DNA from: CAISDA01 sp050258555 | GTDB taxonomy: Bacteria > Bacteroidota > Ignavibacteria > UBA10030 > UBA8401 | Reading direction: 5' to 3' | Length of the DNA stretch: 14,200 bases | NCBI GenBank assembly: GCA_050258555.1 | Contig: JBLMZA010000138.1 | Span: forward strand, 1 to 14,200 | Shown here: one piece after another, positions 1 through 6,949 of the stretch | Layout: each line of letters opens with the position of its first letter | How positions within the stretch are numbered: position 1 is the first letter of the stretch | Notes under the pieces: generated by a model | The model's database searches: none | Told to the model about the DNA's origin: nothing | What the model saw: the letters and a program-made list of their open reading frames with translations, nothing else | Made by a program: the position numbers and the translations under genes

Positions 1-93
1 GTCTGCGCCGCGGTATGAGGCGTCTGTGTCCGCGGCTTGATTGTCATAGAAAATCATGGAATATTACAGACACCATCATCGAAACGGCATTTT
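1..93. other. Leader region before kdpD
   Basis: No gene can be assigned with confidence. One frame gives a short tail ending in TGA at 38-40 and another ends in TGA at 16-18. Either could be the end of an upstream gene such as kdpC or a porin, but too few residues are visible to recognise a family. A TTG at 37 opens in frame with kdpD and would add 19 residues. I see no convincing promoter or Shine-Dalgarno sequence here. Confidence 0.4.
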
Positions 94-2766
94 ATGGCGA
101 GCTTGATTCCGGAATATGAACGGCCCGACCCGGATGTCCTGCTCGAACGGGTGCACAGGGACGAGGAAAAAGGCAGGAAGGGAAAGCTCAAGATATTCCT
201 CGGCATGTGCGCCGGCGTCGGCAAGACATTCGAAATGCTGAAGGCAGCGCAGGAGCTGAGGGCCAAGGGCACCGACGTCGTGATCGCTTATGTCGAGACG
301 CATGGCCGCACCGAAACGCAGGCGCTGACGGCAGGCATTCCGCTTGTCCCCCGCAAATCGATCGCGTATCGGGAAACGCATCTCGAAGAGATGGACCTCG
401 ATGCCGTCATCGGGCGAAGGCCGGAGATCGCGCTTGTCGACGAGCTCGCGCACACAAATGCGCCTGGCAGCCGGCACACAAAACGCTACAATGATGTCGT
501 CGAACTGCTGGATCACGGCATCAATGTCTACACAACGCTGAATGTGCAGCACCTCGAAAGCCGCTCGGACACCGTGGCGCAGATCACGGGCGCGGCGATC
601 CATGAAACCGTTCCCGATTCGATCGTCGAACTTGCCGACGAAGTCGAGCTCGTCGATCTTTCGCCGGACGATCTTCTCAAGCGCCTCTCCGAGGGCAAAG
701 TTTATACGCCCGACCGGTCGCAGCAGGCGATACAGAATTTTTTCCGCAAGGGGAACCTCACTGCGCTGCGCGAGATGGTGCTGCGCCTGACCGCCGAGCG
801 GGTCGACCAGCAGCTGCGCGACTACATGCAGACGCAGAAGATCGTCGGCCCGTGGAAATCGGGACAGCGCCTCATGGTCGCCATCAGCAGCCATGCGCAT
901 GGCGAGGAGCTCATCCGGTGGGCGCGCCGCATATCGTACGCGATGGGCGCGTCCTGGATCGTGGTGTATGTCGAGACGACCGCTCCGCTCGATCAGGCCT
1001 CGCGCGATCAGCTCTCGAAAAACATCAAGCTTGCACGCGAGCTCGGCGCCGAGGTGATCTCGACCGCCGATGAGAACATTGTCAACGCCCTTGTGCGCGT
1101 TGCGCGCCAGTACAACATCACGCAGATGCTCATCGGCAAACCCGGACGCAAACGGTTCTTCAGGAAGAATCTGCTCGATGAGCTGATCGAAAAAAGCGGC
1201 AATACGGATATTTATGTCGTGGGCGTCGATGTCCGGCCCGGTTCGCGAAAACGCGTCCTGCCGGCATTCGAACGGCACTCGGGCATCGCCCAGTACGCAG
1301 TCTCCTCCGCCATCATCATTACCGTCGCAATCGTGTGTTTGTCCCTTCTGACCGTGCTGAAGTATCAGGCCGTGGCGATGATCTTTCTTTTGACCGTCTC
1401 GCTTCTGCCGCTGTTTCTCGGATCGGGGCCGGTGCTCGCTGCAGCGATCCTGAGCGCACTCTGCTGGGATTTCTTTTTCATCCCGCCGCGCTTCACGCTC
1501 TTCATCGCCCGGCTCGAAGACGTGCTCATGCTGCTGGCATATTTCACCGTCTCGACCGTCACAAGCGTGCTTTCCACACGCATCCGCGCACAGGAAAAGG
1601 CCGTCCGTCTTCGCGAGGAACGCGCCTATGCTCTGTACGCGCTGACGAAGGAGCTGGCGATGGCGCGCTCGCGTGAGGAAGTGATGCGCACGGCGATTGC
1701 AAATGTCGAAAAATACTTCGACGCAGATGTGATCGCCTTCGTCGGCGAAACGGACGGCGACATCTCCTCCCATCCCCACGAGGCAAGCACATTGACGATT
1801 GATGAGAAGGAGTTCAGCGTGGCGGCATGGACGTATTGGAATGAAAAGAAGGCGGGCAATGGGACCGAGACGCTGCCGTTTGCGCAGGCGACATATTTTC
1901 CCCTTTCCGGCCCCCGCTATCCGCTCGGCGTGATCGGCGTCCGCTTCCGGCAGTCGCGGAAGCTCTCGATCGACCAGGAGATCTTCCTCGATAATTTCAT
2001 TCGGCAGATCGCTTCGGCGATGGAACGGGAATTTTTGAATGAGATCTCGAAACAGTCTATCGTCGTCGAAGAGTCGGAAAAGCTCTATAAGACGCTCTTC
2101 AATTCGATCTCGCACGAGCTGCGCACGCCGATCACCACGATCATGACCGCTTCAGAGACGCTACAGGACGAGGTGGTCGCTTCCGACGCTGAAAAACGCG
2201 CCGTGCTCGCGCGCGAGATCTCGATCGCTTCCGAGCGGCTGAACAGGATCTCCGAAAACCTGCTCGATCAGACGAGGATCGAATCGGGGCTGATCAGTCC
2301 GAAGCTCGACTGGTGCGACATCCACGATGTCATCAACTCGGCGCTGGACAAGCTCTCGAACGACCTGGCCGATCATGAGATCCGTGTTTCGATACCACCG
2401 GGAATGCCGATGGTGAAGATCGATTCGGGCCTCATCGGACAAGCGCTGACGAACCTGCTCTATAACGCAGCCTCCTATACGCCGGCGGATTCGCAGATCA
2501 CCGTCACGGCATCGATCGCACAGCATGACCTCGTGATGAGCGTCGCAGACAACGGTCCCGGACTGCCGAAATCGTCGCTGCCGTTCATCTTCGAAAAATT
2601 CTACCGCGTGCCGGGCACGAAAGCCGGCGGCACGGGACTCGGTCTGTCGATCGTCAAGGGATTTGTCGAGGCGCACAAGGGAACGATCACCGCCGGCATG
2701 AACGGCGACGCCGGCGCGTTGTTCACGATCCGCATCCCGTCGATCGAACAGCAGCCGTTCACGTGA
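94..2766 (+). CDS. kdpD: Sensor histidine kinase KdpD (potassium/turgor sensor)
   Basis: Inner-membrane sensor kinase that autophosphorylates and passes phosphate to KdpE to control the high-affinity K+ ATPase KdpFABC. Residues are counted from ATG 94 (890 aa, the usual KdpD size). The N-terminal KdpD domain starts with the family-typical ERPDPD motif, followed by Walker A GMCAGVGKT (37-45) and VDELAHTN (115-122). A universal-stress-protein-like domain spans about 259-379. A DUF4118-type block of hydrophobic helices lies at about 400-493, then a GAF-like linker. The HisKA motif SISHELRTP carries the phospho-acceptor His674. The HATPase domain shows the N box (LTNLLYNAAS), G1 (DNGPGLP), F box (FIFEKFYR) and G2 (GGTGLGLSIV). 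All signature motifs are intact. ATG 94 is preferred over the in-frame TTG at 37 because homologues begin just before the RPDPD motif, though neither has a good ribosome binding site. The stop overlaps a possible GTG start of kdpE. Confidence 0.95.
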   Translation: MASLIPEYERPDPDVLLERVHRDEEKGRKGKLKIFLGMCAGVGKTFEMLKAAQELRAKGTDVVIAYVETHGRTETQALTAGIPLVPRKSIAYRETHLEEMDLDAVIGRRPEIALVDELAHTNAPGSRHTKRYNDVVELLDHGINVYTTLNVQHLESRSDTVAQITGAAIHETVPDSIVELADEVELVDLSPDDLLKRLSEGKVYTPDRSQQAIQNFFRKGNLTALREMVLRLTAERVDQQLRDYMQTQKIVGPWKSGQRLMVAISSHAHGEELIRWARRISYAMGASWIVVYVETTAPLDQASRDQLSKNIKLARELGAEVISTADENIVNALVRVARQYNITQMLIGKPGRKRFFRKNLLDELIEKSGNTDIYVVGVDVRPGSRKRVLPAFERHSGIAQYAVSSAIIITVAIVCLSLLTVLKYQAVAMIFLLTVSLLPLFLGSGPVLAAAILSALCWDFFFIPPRFTLFIARLEDVLMLLAYFTVSTVTSVLSTRIRAQEKAVRLREERAYALYALTKELAMARSREEVMRTAIANVEKYFDADVIAFVGETDGDISSHPHEASTLTIDEKEFSVAAWTYWNEKKAGNGTETLPFAQATYFPLSGPRYPLGVIGVRFRQSRKLSIDQEIFLDNFIRQIASAMEREFLNEISKQSIVVEESEKLYKTLFNSISHELRTPITTIMTASETLQDEVVASDAEKRAVLAREISIASERLNRISENLLDQTRIESGLISPKLDWCDIHDVINSALDKLSNDLADHEIRVSIPPGMPMVKIDSGLIGQALTNLLYNAASYTPADSQITVTASIAQHDLVMSVADNGPGLPKSSLPFIFEKFYRVPGTKAGGTGLGLSIVKGFVEAHKGTITAGMNGDAGALFTIRIPSIEQQPFT

Positions 2767-2777
2767 AGGCAAATGTC

Positions 2778-3464
2778 ATGGCCACTCTTCCTGCGATCCT
2801 TGTCATCGATGACGAACGGCAGATCCGTCGCCTGCTGAGCCTCACGTTCGAGGCGAACGGCTACAAGGTCGTCTCCGCCGAAACGGCGAAAGACGGTCTG
2901 CTGATGGCGTCGACGCATGTGCCGGACCTGATCGTGCTCGACCTTGGGCTGCCGGACATGGACGGCGCAGAAGTGCTGCGGCTGCTCCGCGAATGGACGG
3001 ATGTGCCGGTGATCATTCTTTCGGTGCGCGATGCGGAAGAAGGCATCGTCGCGTGCATCGACGCCGGCGCGGACGATTACCTGGTGAAGCCGTTCCGGAC
3101 CGGAGAACTGCTGGCGCGCGTGCGCCTTGCGATGCGCCATAACCAGCCGCAGCACCATACGCCCCAATACACATTCGGAGACCTTGCGGTGGATCTTTCC
3201 ACCAGAACCGTCACCATGCGCGGCGAATTCGTGAAACTGACTTCAACCGAGTATTCGCTCTTGTCGCTCTTCGTGCAGAACGCCGGACGCGTGCTGACAC
3301 ACAACTTTATCCTGCAGAAGATCTGGGGACCGACATTCGACGAGGAGAAGCAATATCTCAGGGTCTATATCGCGCAGCTTCGGAAAAAGATCGAAGAGAA
3401 TCCAGCCCGTCCGCAGCGTATCATCACCGAATCGAGGATCGGTTATCGCTTCACCACCAATTGA
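2778..3464 (+). CDS. kdpE: Response regulator KdpE (OmpR/PhoB family)
   Basis: Cytoplasmic transcription factor phosphorylated by KdpD; in characterised systems it activates kdpFABC. From ATG 2778 (228 aa) the receiver domain shows the acidic pair D11/D12, phospho-acceptor D55 in VLDLGLPD, S82 at the conserved Thr/Ser position and K104 in VKPF. A winged-helix DNA-binding domain follows, with LTSTEYSLLSLF, the recognition region around YLRVYIAQLRKKIE, and the terminal RIGYRF hairpin. Two starts are possible. GTG 2763 overlaps the kdpD stop as GTGA. ATG 2778 sits 8 bases after GAAGG (2765-2769), a reasonable Shine-Dalgarno sequence, and gives the usual short N-terminus, so it is preferred. Both starts imply translational coupling to kdpD in one operon. 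The TTTTAAC direct repeats just downstream are of the type this regulator family binds. Confidence 0.94.
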   Translation: MATLPAILVIDDERQIRRLLSLTFEANGYKVVSAETAKDGLLMASTHVPDLIVLDLGLPDMDGAEVLRLLREWTDVPVIILSVRDAEEGIVACIDAGADDYLVKPFRTGELLARVRLAMRHNQPQHHTPQYTFGDLAVDLSTRTVTMRGEFVKLTSTEYSLLSLFVQNAGRVLTHNFILQKIWGPTFDEEKQYLRVYIAQLRKKIEENPARPQRIITESRIGYRFTTN

Positions 3465-3465
3465 A

Positions 3466-3490
3466 GAGCCGGCCTTCTCCCTGCCGGCTC
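3466..3490 (+). terminator. Hairpin after kdpE, probable terminator
   Basis: A perfect 8-bp stem (3466-3473 pairing with 3483-3490, GAGCCGGC/GCCGGCTC) with a 9-base loop begins two bases after the kdpE stop. What follows is a pyrimidine run (CCCCTTCCTTTCCCC), not a clean T tract, so intrinsic termination may be partial. Confidence 0.6.
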
Positions 3491-3508
3491 CCCCTTCCTT
3501 TCCCCATA

Positions 3509-3559
3509 TTTTAACAATATTTTAACGGCTCTTCCACGTCTTTTAATGTCCCTTTTATT
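3509..3559 (+). promoter_or_regulatory. Tandem direct repeats, putative OmpR/PhoB-family operator
   Basis: TTTTAAC at 3509-3515 and 3520-3526 is a perfect repeat with an 11-base period; the match extends to 10 bases as ATATTTTAAC (3506-3515, 3517-3526). A weaker second pair follows: TTTTAAT at 3541-3547 and TTTTATT at 3553-3559, period 12. Seven-base direct repeats with an 11-base period are the layout of Pho boxes and similar operators bound head-to-tail by OmpR/PhoB-family dimers. Expressed as TTAACA-N5-TTAACG, the first pair also resembles Gram-positive PhoP boxes. The second pair ends 16 bases before a -10-like TATCAT (3576-3581). KdpE, encoded just upstream, is the natural candidate binder, but that is inference. 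Confidence 0.45.
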
Positions 3560-3575
3560 TACTCTCTGCGCTTAC

Positions 3576-3588
3576 TATCATAACTTTC
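3576..3588 (+). promoter_or_regulatory. Candidate -10/-7 promoter element for the small membrane protein gene
   Basis: TATCAT (3576-3581) resembles a sigma-70 -10 hexamer. The overlapping TAACTTTC (3581-3588) is close to the Bacteroidetes -7 consensus TAnnTTTG. No good -35/-33 box lies at the right distance, which would fit an activator-dependent promoter using the repeats just upstream. Confidence 0.35.
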
Positions 3589-3607
3589 GTATGCAGGCTG
3601 AAAACAG

Positions 3608-3632
3608 GATCGGTCTCGGACCTGCACCGATC
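3608..3632 (+). other. Leader hairpin upstream of a strong ribosome binding site
   Basis: A perfect 7-bp stem, GATCGGT (3608-3614) with ACCGATC (3626-3632), has an 11-base loop and ends 9 bases before the GGAGGTGA ribosome binding site. It does not bury that site. It could be an mRNA-stability or regulatory structure, or chance. Confidence 0.35.
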
Positions 3633-3652
3633 ATTTCCCTTGGAGGTGAATT

Positions 3653-3919
3653 ATGCGATCTCTCATCATCATTACCGTTGTCGTGATAACATTCATTACC
3701 GTCTCTCTGATCTTGCCCTTCAGGCAGGGCAGACAGCCGGACGCTCCCGACATGAGGCTTAAGAACGCAACAGCGTCCGATACGGCATACCTGCATTCGA
3801 CGCAGCATGCAGAAAGCATGCCCATGTCGAAGACCGACACCGTGCGCCGGCAAAGCGACGGCACGCGCGACACGCACAAGCCGCACGCGTCAACTGTCCG
3901 CTCTACTTCGCTCTTATAG
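3653..3919 (+). CDS. Small single-pass membrane protein of unknown function
   Basis: I do not recognise a family. The 88-residue product starts with a strongly hydrophobic segment (about residues 4-22, rich in I/V/T/L), then LPFRQGRQP and a polar tail of about 60 residues rich in Thr, Ser, His, Asp and Arg. The layout suggests a membrane-anchored or secreted small protein; there is no lipobox. The case for a real gene is good: GGAGGTGA at 3642-3649 puts GGAGG 6 bases before the ATG, the best ribosome binding site in the window, and operator-like repeats, a -10-like element and a leader hairpin precede it. It lies 188 bases after kdpE on the same strand, beyond a probable terminator, so it is likely its own transcription unit and possibly responds to KdpE or another OmpR-type regulator. 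Its 3' end overlaps the convergent hydrolase gene by 17 bases. Low complexity in the tail limits homology-based calls. Confidence 0.62.
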   Translation: MRSLIIITVVVITFITVSLILPFRQGRQPDAPDMRLKNATASDTAYLHSTQHAESMPMSKTDTVRRQSDGTRDTHKPHASTVRSTSLL

Positions 3920-4802
3920 ATTTCAGCGATCCGGTCGCGAGAAATGTTTCGAATTGATTCCTCTTCGAAACGACGTCGTTATGCACAAGGTCCGTGTGCA
4001 GGAAGATGAGCGAATGGCGGCGCAGATCCTCCGGCGCGGCCTTCAGCTCTTCGGCTGCATAGAACGGCTTCTTCCACGCCTCCAGGCACGCCATCAGGTT
4101 TTCGGTTTCGCCCTTCGTGCCCCCGCTCTCGGTATAGATATTCACCAGACGCCCGCGGCTGTGATCGATCCAGTACGCGAATTTTTCGGTCTGCCCGTAG
4201 AGCGCATCGAACAGATATACTTCCTTCACATGCGGCACGAGTCCGCCGCGAAGCAGGATGAACGACATGACGCGGTAGGCGCCGCTGTGGCCGCCGATGA
4301 CGATCCTGCCCGGCAGGGCATTTCCCGGAATTTTCTTTTCGCGCTTGAGCACGCCGAGCACGTCGGTCACCAGGTTTTTGAAGCCGTCTTTTTCTTCGAG
4401 CCGCCCGCCGAACGAGTCGGGGGCATTGCGCGGTCCTTCGGGAAAGACGAAGACGGCGTTCTTCCTGCTTGCGCAGAATTGCTCGATGAGCGAATAAAAG
4501 CCGAGCGCCGTATCGATATTGTTGCTCCAGCCGTGGAAATACACGACGAGATCCACATGCTTCGACTTCCTGAAGCCTTTCGGCACGAAGATCGCCACGC
4601 TGCTGTCGCTGTAATGTTCGGCGGCCGAATACGTTTTGCCGTTGTAGGTGTGTCCGTTGGCCCTCAGCGGATGAGGAAAGGGCGCGGATGCGAGATGCGT
4701 CAGGATGAGGTCGCCGTAGGCGTGGTAGCGTTCGGTCATCGGTTCCGCAGCCTTCGCGCCGCATGCGGCCGCGATCAGGACAGCCGCTGCAATCAGTTTC
4801 AT
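3903..4802 (-). CDS. Secreted alpha/beta-hydrolase-like esterase
   Basis: Predicted exported serine hydrolase of 299 aa, loosely like LpqC/poly(3-hydroxybutyrate)-depolymerase-type esterases; the substrate is unknown. The N-terminus is a signal peptide with a possible signal peptidase I site near AKA/AEP. Cys14 after three Ala is a weak lipobox, so a lipoprotein is also possible. Fold markers are YFHGW (oxyanion region, H90-G91), the nucleophile-elbow candidate GGHSGAY (Ser173), Asp199 in LFDALYG and His274 in DLVHND as a plausible triad. The elbow reads G-H-S-G-A, with Ala in place of the last Gly of GxSxG. A strong AAGGAG (4809-4814) precedes the ATG by 6 bases, so the start is secure. The gene follows the EnvC-like gene by 60 bases on the same strand and may be co-transcribed. 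Its 3' end overlaps the convergent small gene by 17 bases. Confidence 0.75.
   Translation of the reverse strand: MKLIAAAVLIAAACGAKAAEPMTERYHAYGDLILTHLASAPFPHPLRANGHTYNGKTYSAAEHYSDSSVAIFVPKGFRKSKHVDLVVYFHGWSNNIDTALGFYSLIEQFCASRKNAVFVFPEGPRNAPDSFGGRLEEKDGFKNLVTDVLGVLKREKKIPGNALPGRIVIGGHSGAYRVMSFILLRGGLVPHVKEVYLFDALYGQTEKFAYWIDHSRGRLVNIYTESGGTKGETENLMACLEAWKKPFYAAEELKAAPEDLRRHSLIFLHTDLVHNDVVSKRNQFETFLATGSLKSIRAK
3920..3945. other. Imperfect hairpin immediately after the small-gene stop
   Basis: ATTTC (3920-3924) pairs with GAAAT (3941-3945) and GCGA (3926-3929) with TCGC (3935-3938), leaving a small internal loop and a 5-base apical loop. It starts at the base after the TAG of the small + gene and lies inside the 3' end of the convergent hydrolase gene. 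No clean T tract follows on either strand, so a terminator role is only possible. Confidence 0.3.
3946..3971. other. Perfect 8-bp inverted repeat in the convergent 3' region
   Basis: GTTTCGAA (3946-3953) and TTCGAAAC (3964-3971) form a perfect stem around a 10-base loop, directly adjoining the previous imperfect hairpin. It lies within the last codons of the hydrolase gene and 26 bases past the small-gene stop. It may help end the rightward transcript; no T run follows. Confidence 0.35.
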
Positions 4803-4862
4803 ATCGACTCCTTCAGTGTGTTCTCATTGCCTTGACCGACATGCCGCAGCGGCACTGCGCGT

Positions 4863-6167
4863 TCAATGCCGGCGCGAGAGCCAGATTTCGGGATCCTGCT
4901 TCTGCTTGTCCTTCCAGATTTCGAAATGCAGAAGGCTTCCCTGGACGGAATCGCCGCTTTTGGCGATCACGTCTCCGGCCTTGAGCGCCTGCCCCTGGCT
5001 CACGGCGATATCGGAAAGGTGTGTATAGACGGTGCGGTATCCGCCGTTGTGGTTGACGATCACGAGGCTGCCGTAGGTCGGCAGCCAGTGGATAAGCGCG
5101 ACTTCGCCGTCGGCCACAGTCCGGATGGGCGTGCCGCCGGAGACGGCGATATCGATGCCGGTATTCTGCGTGACGGTCTTCAGCACCGGATGCACCTGCT
5201 CGCCGAACTGCGCCACAACCTTTCCCTTGGCGATCGGCCACATGAGCTGTCCGCGCAGCGCGGCAAACGGCTTCGATGCGGGCGCGCCCGGCAGCGATTC
5301 CAGGGGAGCGGTGCCTTCCGGCGCGCGGCGGCTCCTGCGCTCGCGCTCTTCCTTTTCCTCGCGCTCCCTTCTGATCCGGTCCTTTTCGATCAGATCGGCG
5401 ATGAGGCTTTCCAGCTGCATGGCGGCTTTCGTCTTTCGCGCCAGTTCCTTCTGATAGAGCGTCTTATCCTTGCGGATATCCTTCAGCACGCGCGTGCGCG
5501 CCTCCTTCTTCGCCAGAAGCGTCCGGCCTTCGGTCTGCTTCTCTTCCAGGAGCTCGCGCTCTGTGACGAGCTTTTCTTCAAGCGCGGTGCGCTGCCCCTC
5601 CAGAAGCTTCTTTTTTTCCCGGATCTGATCGACGTCGCGCCGGCGCTGGGCCGTGAAATATTTCAGGTATTCGAGGCGGATATAGAGCTGGTTGAGCGAC
5701 TTGGAGGAAAGCAGCGTTTCAAAATCGTGCACGCGCCCGTTCTTGTAGACCGACGAGACGTAGCGCGCATAGTGCTGCTGCAGGTAGGAGAGCTGCGCTT
5801 CGAAAAACTGGATGGTGGATGCGGTCGTATCGATGTCGCTTCTGAGCTGCGTCGTTTCAAACTGGAGCTTCTTCTGCAGCGTCTGCAGAAGCGCCACCTG
5901 GCGCTCCATGTCGTCGAGACGCTCGAGCGTCATCTTTTCCTTGCGCTCCGATTCCCGGATGCGCTTTTCATAGAGCTCGATCTCGCTTCGCAGCTGCTGG
6001 AGCGCCTTCTCCTTTTTCCGGATATCCGAGTCGTTTGCGCGCGCCGGACTCCACGCGCCCCAAAGCGCAAGCAGGAGGCAGGCCGCAGACACTGCGGCGC
6101 GCGTAAGGCGCCCGAGACGCCGATATTCCGGAAAAGGCATGAGAGTCACTTGAGAATGAAAATGCAT
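4863..6167 (-). CDS. EnvC-like murein hydrolase activator, degenerate M23 domain
   Basis: Periplasmic coiled-coil protein of 434 aa with a C-terminal LytM/M23 domain. EnvC/NlpD-type members lack catalysis and activate cell-wall amidases during division. A signal peptide (hydrophobic about 24-40, ARA/ND cleavage) leads into a long charged coiled coil (about 46-280). The M23 domain (about 305-434) contains GIDIAVSGGTPIRTVADGEV, TVYTHL and LHFEIWKDKQKQDPEIWL, closely matching Bacteroidota EnvC-type proteins. The first zinc-ligand His of HxxxD is Asn335 and the first His of HxH is Leu412, whereas Asp339, His383 and His414 remain. The domain is therefore probably not an active zinc endopeptidase. 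The start is set by a TAATG overlap with the stop of the upstream lipoprotein gene; no ribosome binding site is visible, so coupling is likely. A second in-frame ATG at 6140 would give a more compact signal peptide. Confidence 0.88.
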   Translation of the reverse strand: MHFHSQVTLMPFPEYRRLGRLTRAAVSAACLLLALWGAWSPARANDSDIRKKEKALQQLRSEIELYEKRIRESERKEKMTLERLDDMERQVALLQTLQKKLQFETTQLRSDIDTTASTIQFFEAQLSYLQQHYARYVSSVYKNGRVHDFETLLSSKSLNQLYIRLEYLKYFTAQRRRDVDQIREKKKLLEGQRTALEEKLVTERELLEEKQTEGRTLLAKKEARTRVLKDIRKDKTLYQKELARKTKAAMQLESLIADLIEKDRIRREREEKEERERRSRRAPEGTAPLESLPGAPASKPFAALRGQLMWPIAKGKVVAQFGEQVHPVLKTVTQNTGIDIAVSGGTPIRTVADGEVALIHWLPTYGSLVIVNHNGGYRTVYTHLSDIAVSQGQALKAGDVIAKSGDSVQGSLLHFEIWKDKQKQDPEIWLSRRH

Positions 6168-6949
6168 TATCGGTTGCTGCGCCAGCGTGCGTCATCCGGG
6201 ATCTCGATCGTGAACGGATCGAGCTCCGTGTTGCGCTTCACGCGTTCGTAGGACAACAGCACGGCCGATTCCTCGCGCAAAATGCGCACCGTCTCGGGCT
6301 CGAGCATGCCGTCGCTTTGGCGCGCAAAGACGTATTCCTCTTCCATCGTCGTGGCGCCGGAAGAAGCAATCTGCTGCACCGAGAGAATCGCAAATGTTTC
6401 GGGATCGACCAGATAGCGCGTATGCGTGCGGCCGTGATTGAACGTGAGCTGGTAGCCGGATTCCGTCACGCGGAACGTGTCGGGAGAGGTTTCTCCGGAA
6501 GCGAATGTGCGCGTGCCCGAGAGCGTATTATAGATATCCTCGGGCTTGATATGCAGATCCATCAGTCCCGGCATGCCGTCTTCCCTCACGTCGCCGCGGA
6601 TCACTTCATTCGAGATGGCGTTGTAGAACGTGAAGCGGCTTCCGGTGAAAAGCGCCTCGCCCACTTTGATGCCGAAGGGGCCGCGGATAGTGATCTTGGC
6701 CGAATCGGGCTGGCGCACGTTGAGCTGAAAGGACGCCGAGTTCGACATCTCGGGACTTTCGATCGCAAGCGTGCCCGAGGCATGAAGCGTCTTGACCGAG
6801 CCGGCGCGCGCATTGACTTTCTGCACCACTTCGGCGCCGGTAGAGTCCATTTTGACGGCGCGCGGCTGCAGCGCGCTGCAGCCGGCGATGACGATGCCTG
6901 AGAGCGCGCACAGAAGCACTGCGTGCGCGCTGCGTGTGAACTTCTTCAT
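6167..6949 (-). CDS. DUF4292-like / LolA-LolB-fold lipoprotein
   Basis: Predicted lipoprotein of 260 aa. The signal peptide ends in the lipobox IAGC (Cys24). The mature part resembles the LolA/LolB-like families and DUF4292 in pattern: an early helix (VVQKVNARAGSVKTLHASG), then beta-rich stretches with FQLNVRQPDSAKITIRGPFGIKVGEALFTG split over several strands, a YNTLSG segment and a late LVDPETFAIL strand. That fold usually binds lipids or lipoproteins in the periplasm, but the exact role of DUF4292 proteins is not established. It sits between a TPR lipoprotein and an EnvC-like gene, a combination typical of Bacteroidota-type genomes. It overlaps the TPR gene by one base (TGATG) and the EnvC gene by one base (TAATG), so all three are translationally coupled. 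GGAAG at 6955-6959 lies just upstream of the ATG. The family call rests on sequence pattern and synteny, not on a search. Confidence 0.72.
   Translation of the reverse strand: MKKFTRSAHAVLLCALSGIVIAGCSALQPRAVKMDSTGAEVVQKVNARAGSVKTLHASGTLAIESPEMSNSASFQLNVRQPDSAKITIRGPFGIKVGEALFTGSRFTFYNAISNEVIRGDVREDGMPGLMDLHIKPEDIYNTLSGTRTFASGETSPDTFRVTESGYQLTFNHGRTHTRYLVDPETFAILSVQQIASSGATTMEEEYVFARQSDGMLEPETVRILREESAVLLSYERVKRNTELDPFTIEIPDDARWRSNR

Noticed and set aside
76..2115. 679-codon open frame antisense to kdpD
   Set aside because: kdpD is unmistakable on the + strand. The antisense product is rich in Arg, His and Asp with no domain pattern, as expected from codon bias in GC-rich genes.
3591..3686. 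Short possible leader peptide from ATG 3591 overlapping the small-gene start
   Set aside because: No ribosome binding site and no regulatory codon run; it is probably chance in a short leader.
3805..3821. GCATGC repeated around AGAAA inside the small gene
   Set aside because: Self-palindromic 6-mers close together can arise by chance; no further structural support.
3807..4835. 342-codon + strand open frame over the hydrolase gene
   Set aside because: The hydrolase on the minus strand has a signal peptide, catalytic motifs and a strong ribosome binding site; the antisense frame has none of these.
4813..4842. Nine-codon upstream frame on the minus strand ending in the hydrolase ribosome binding site
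   Set aside because: No ribosome binding site of its own and too short to distinguish from chance.
4842..4854. Small hairpin (TGCCG CAG CGGCA) after the EnvC-like gene
   Set aside because: Only a 5-bp stem, with no T tract on the minus strand side; not enough to call a terminator.
4866..6251. 461-codon + strand open frame over the EnvC-like gene
   Set aside because: It is the shadow of a long coiled-coil gene; its Leu/Arg/Phe-rich repeats are the complement of Glu/Lys/Arg codons.
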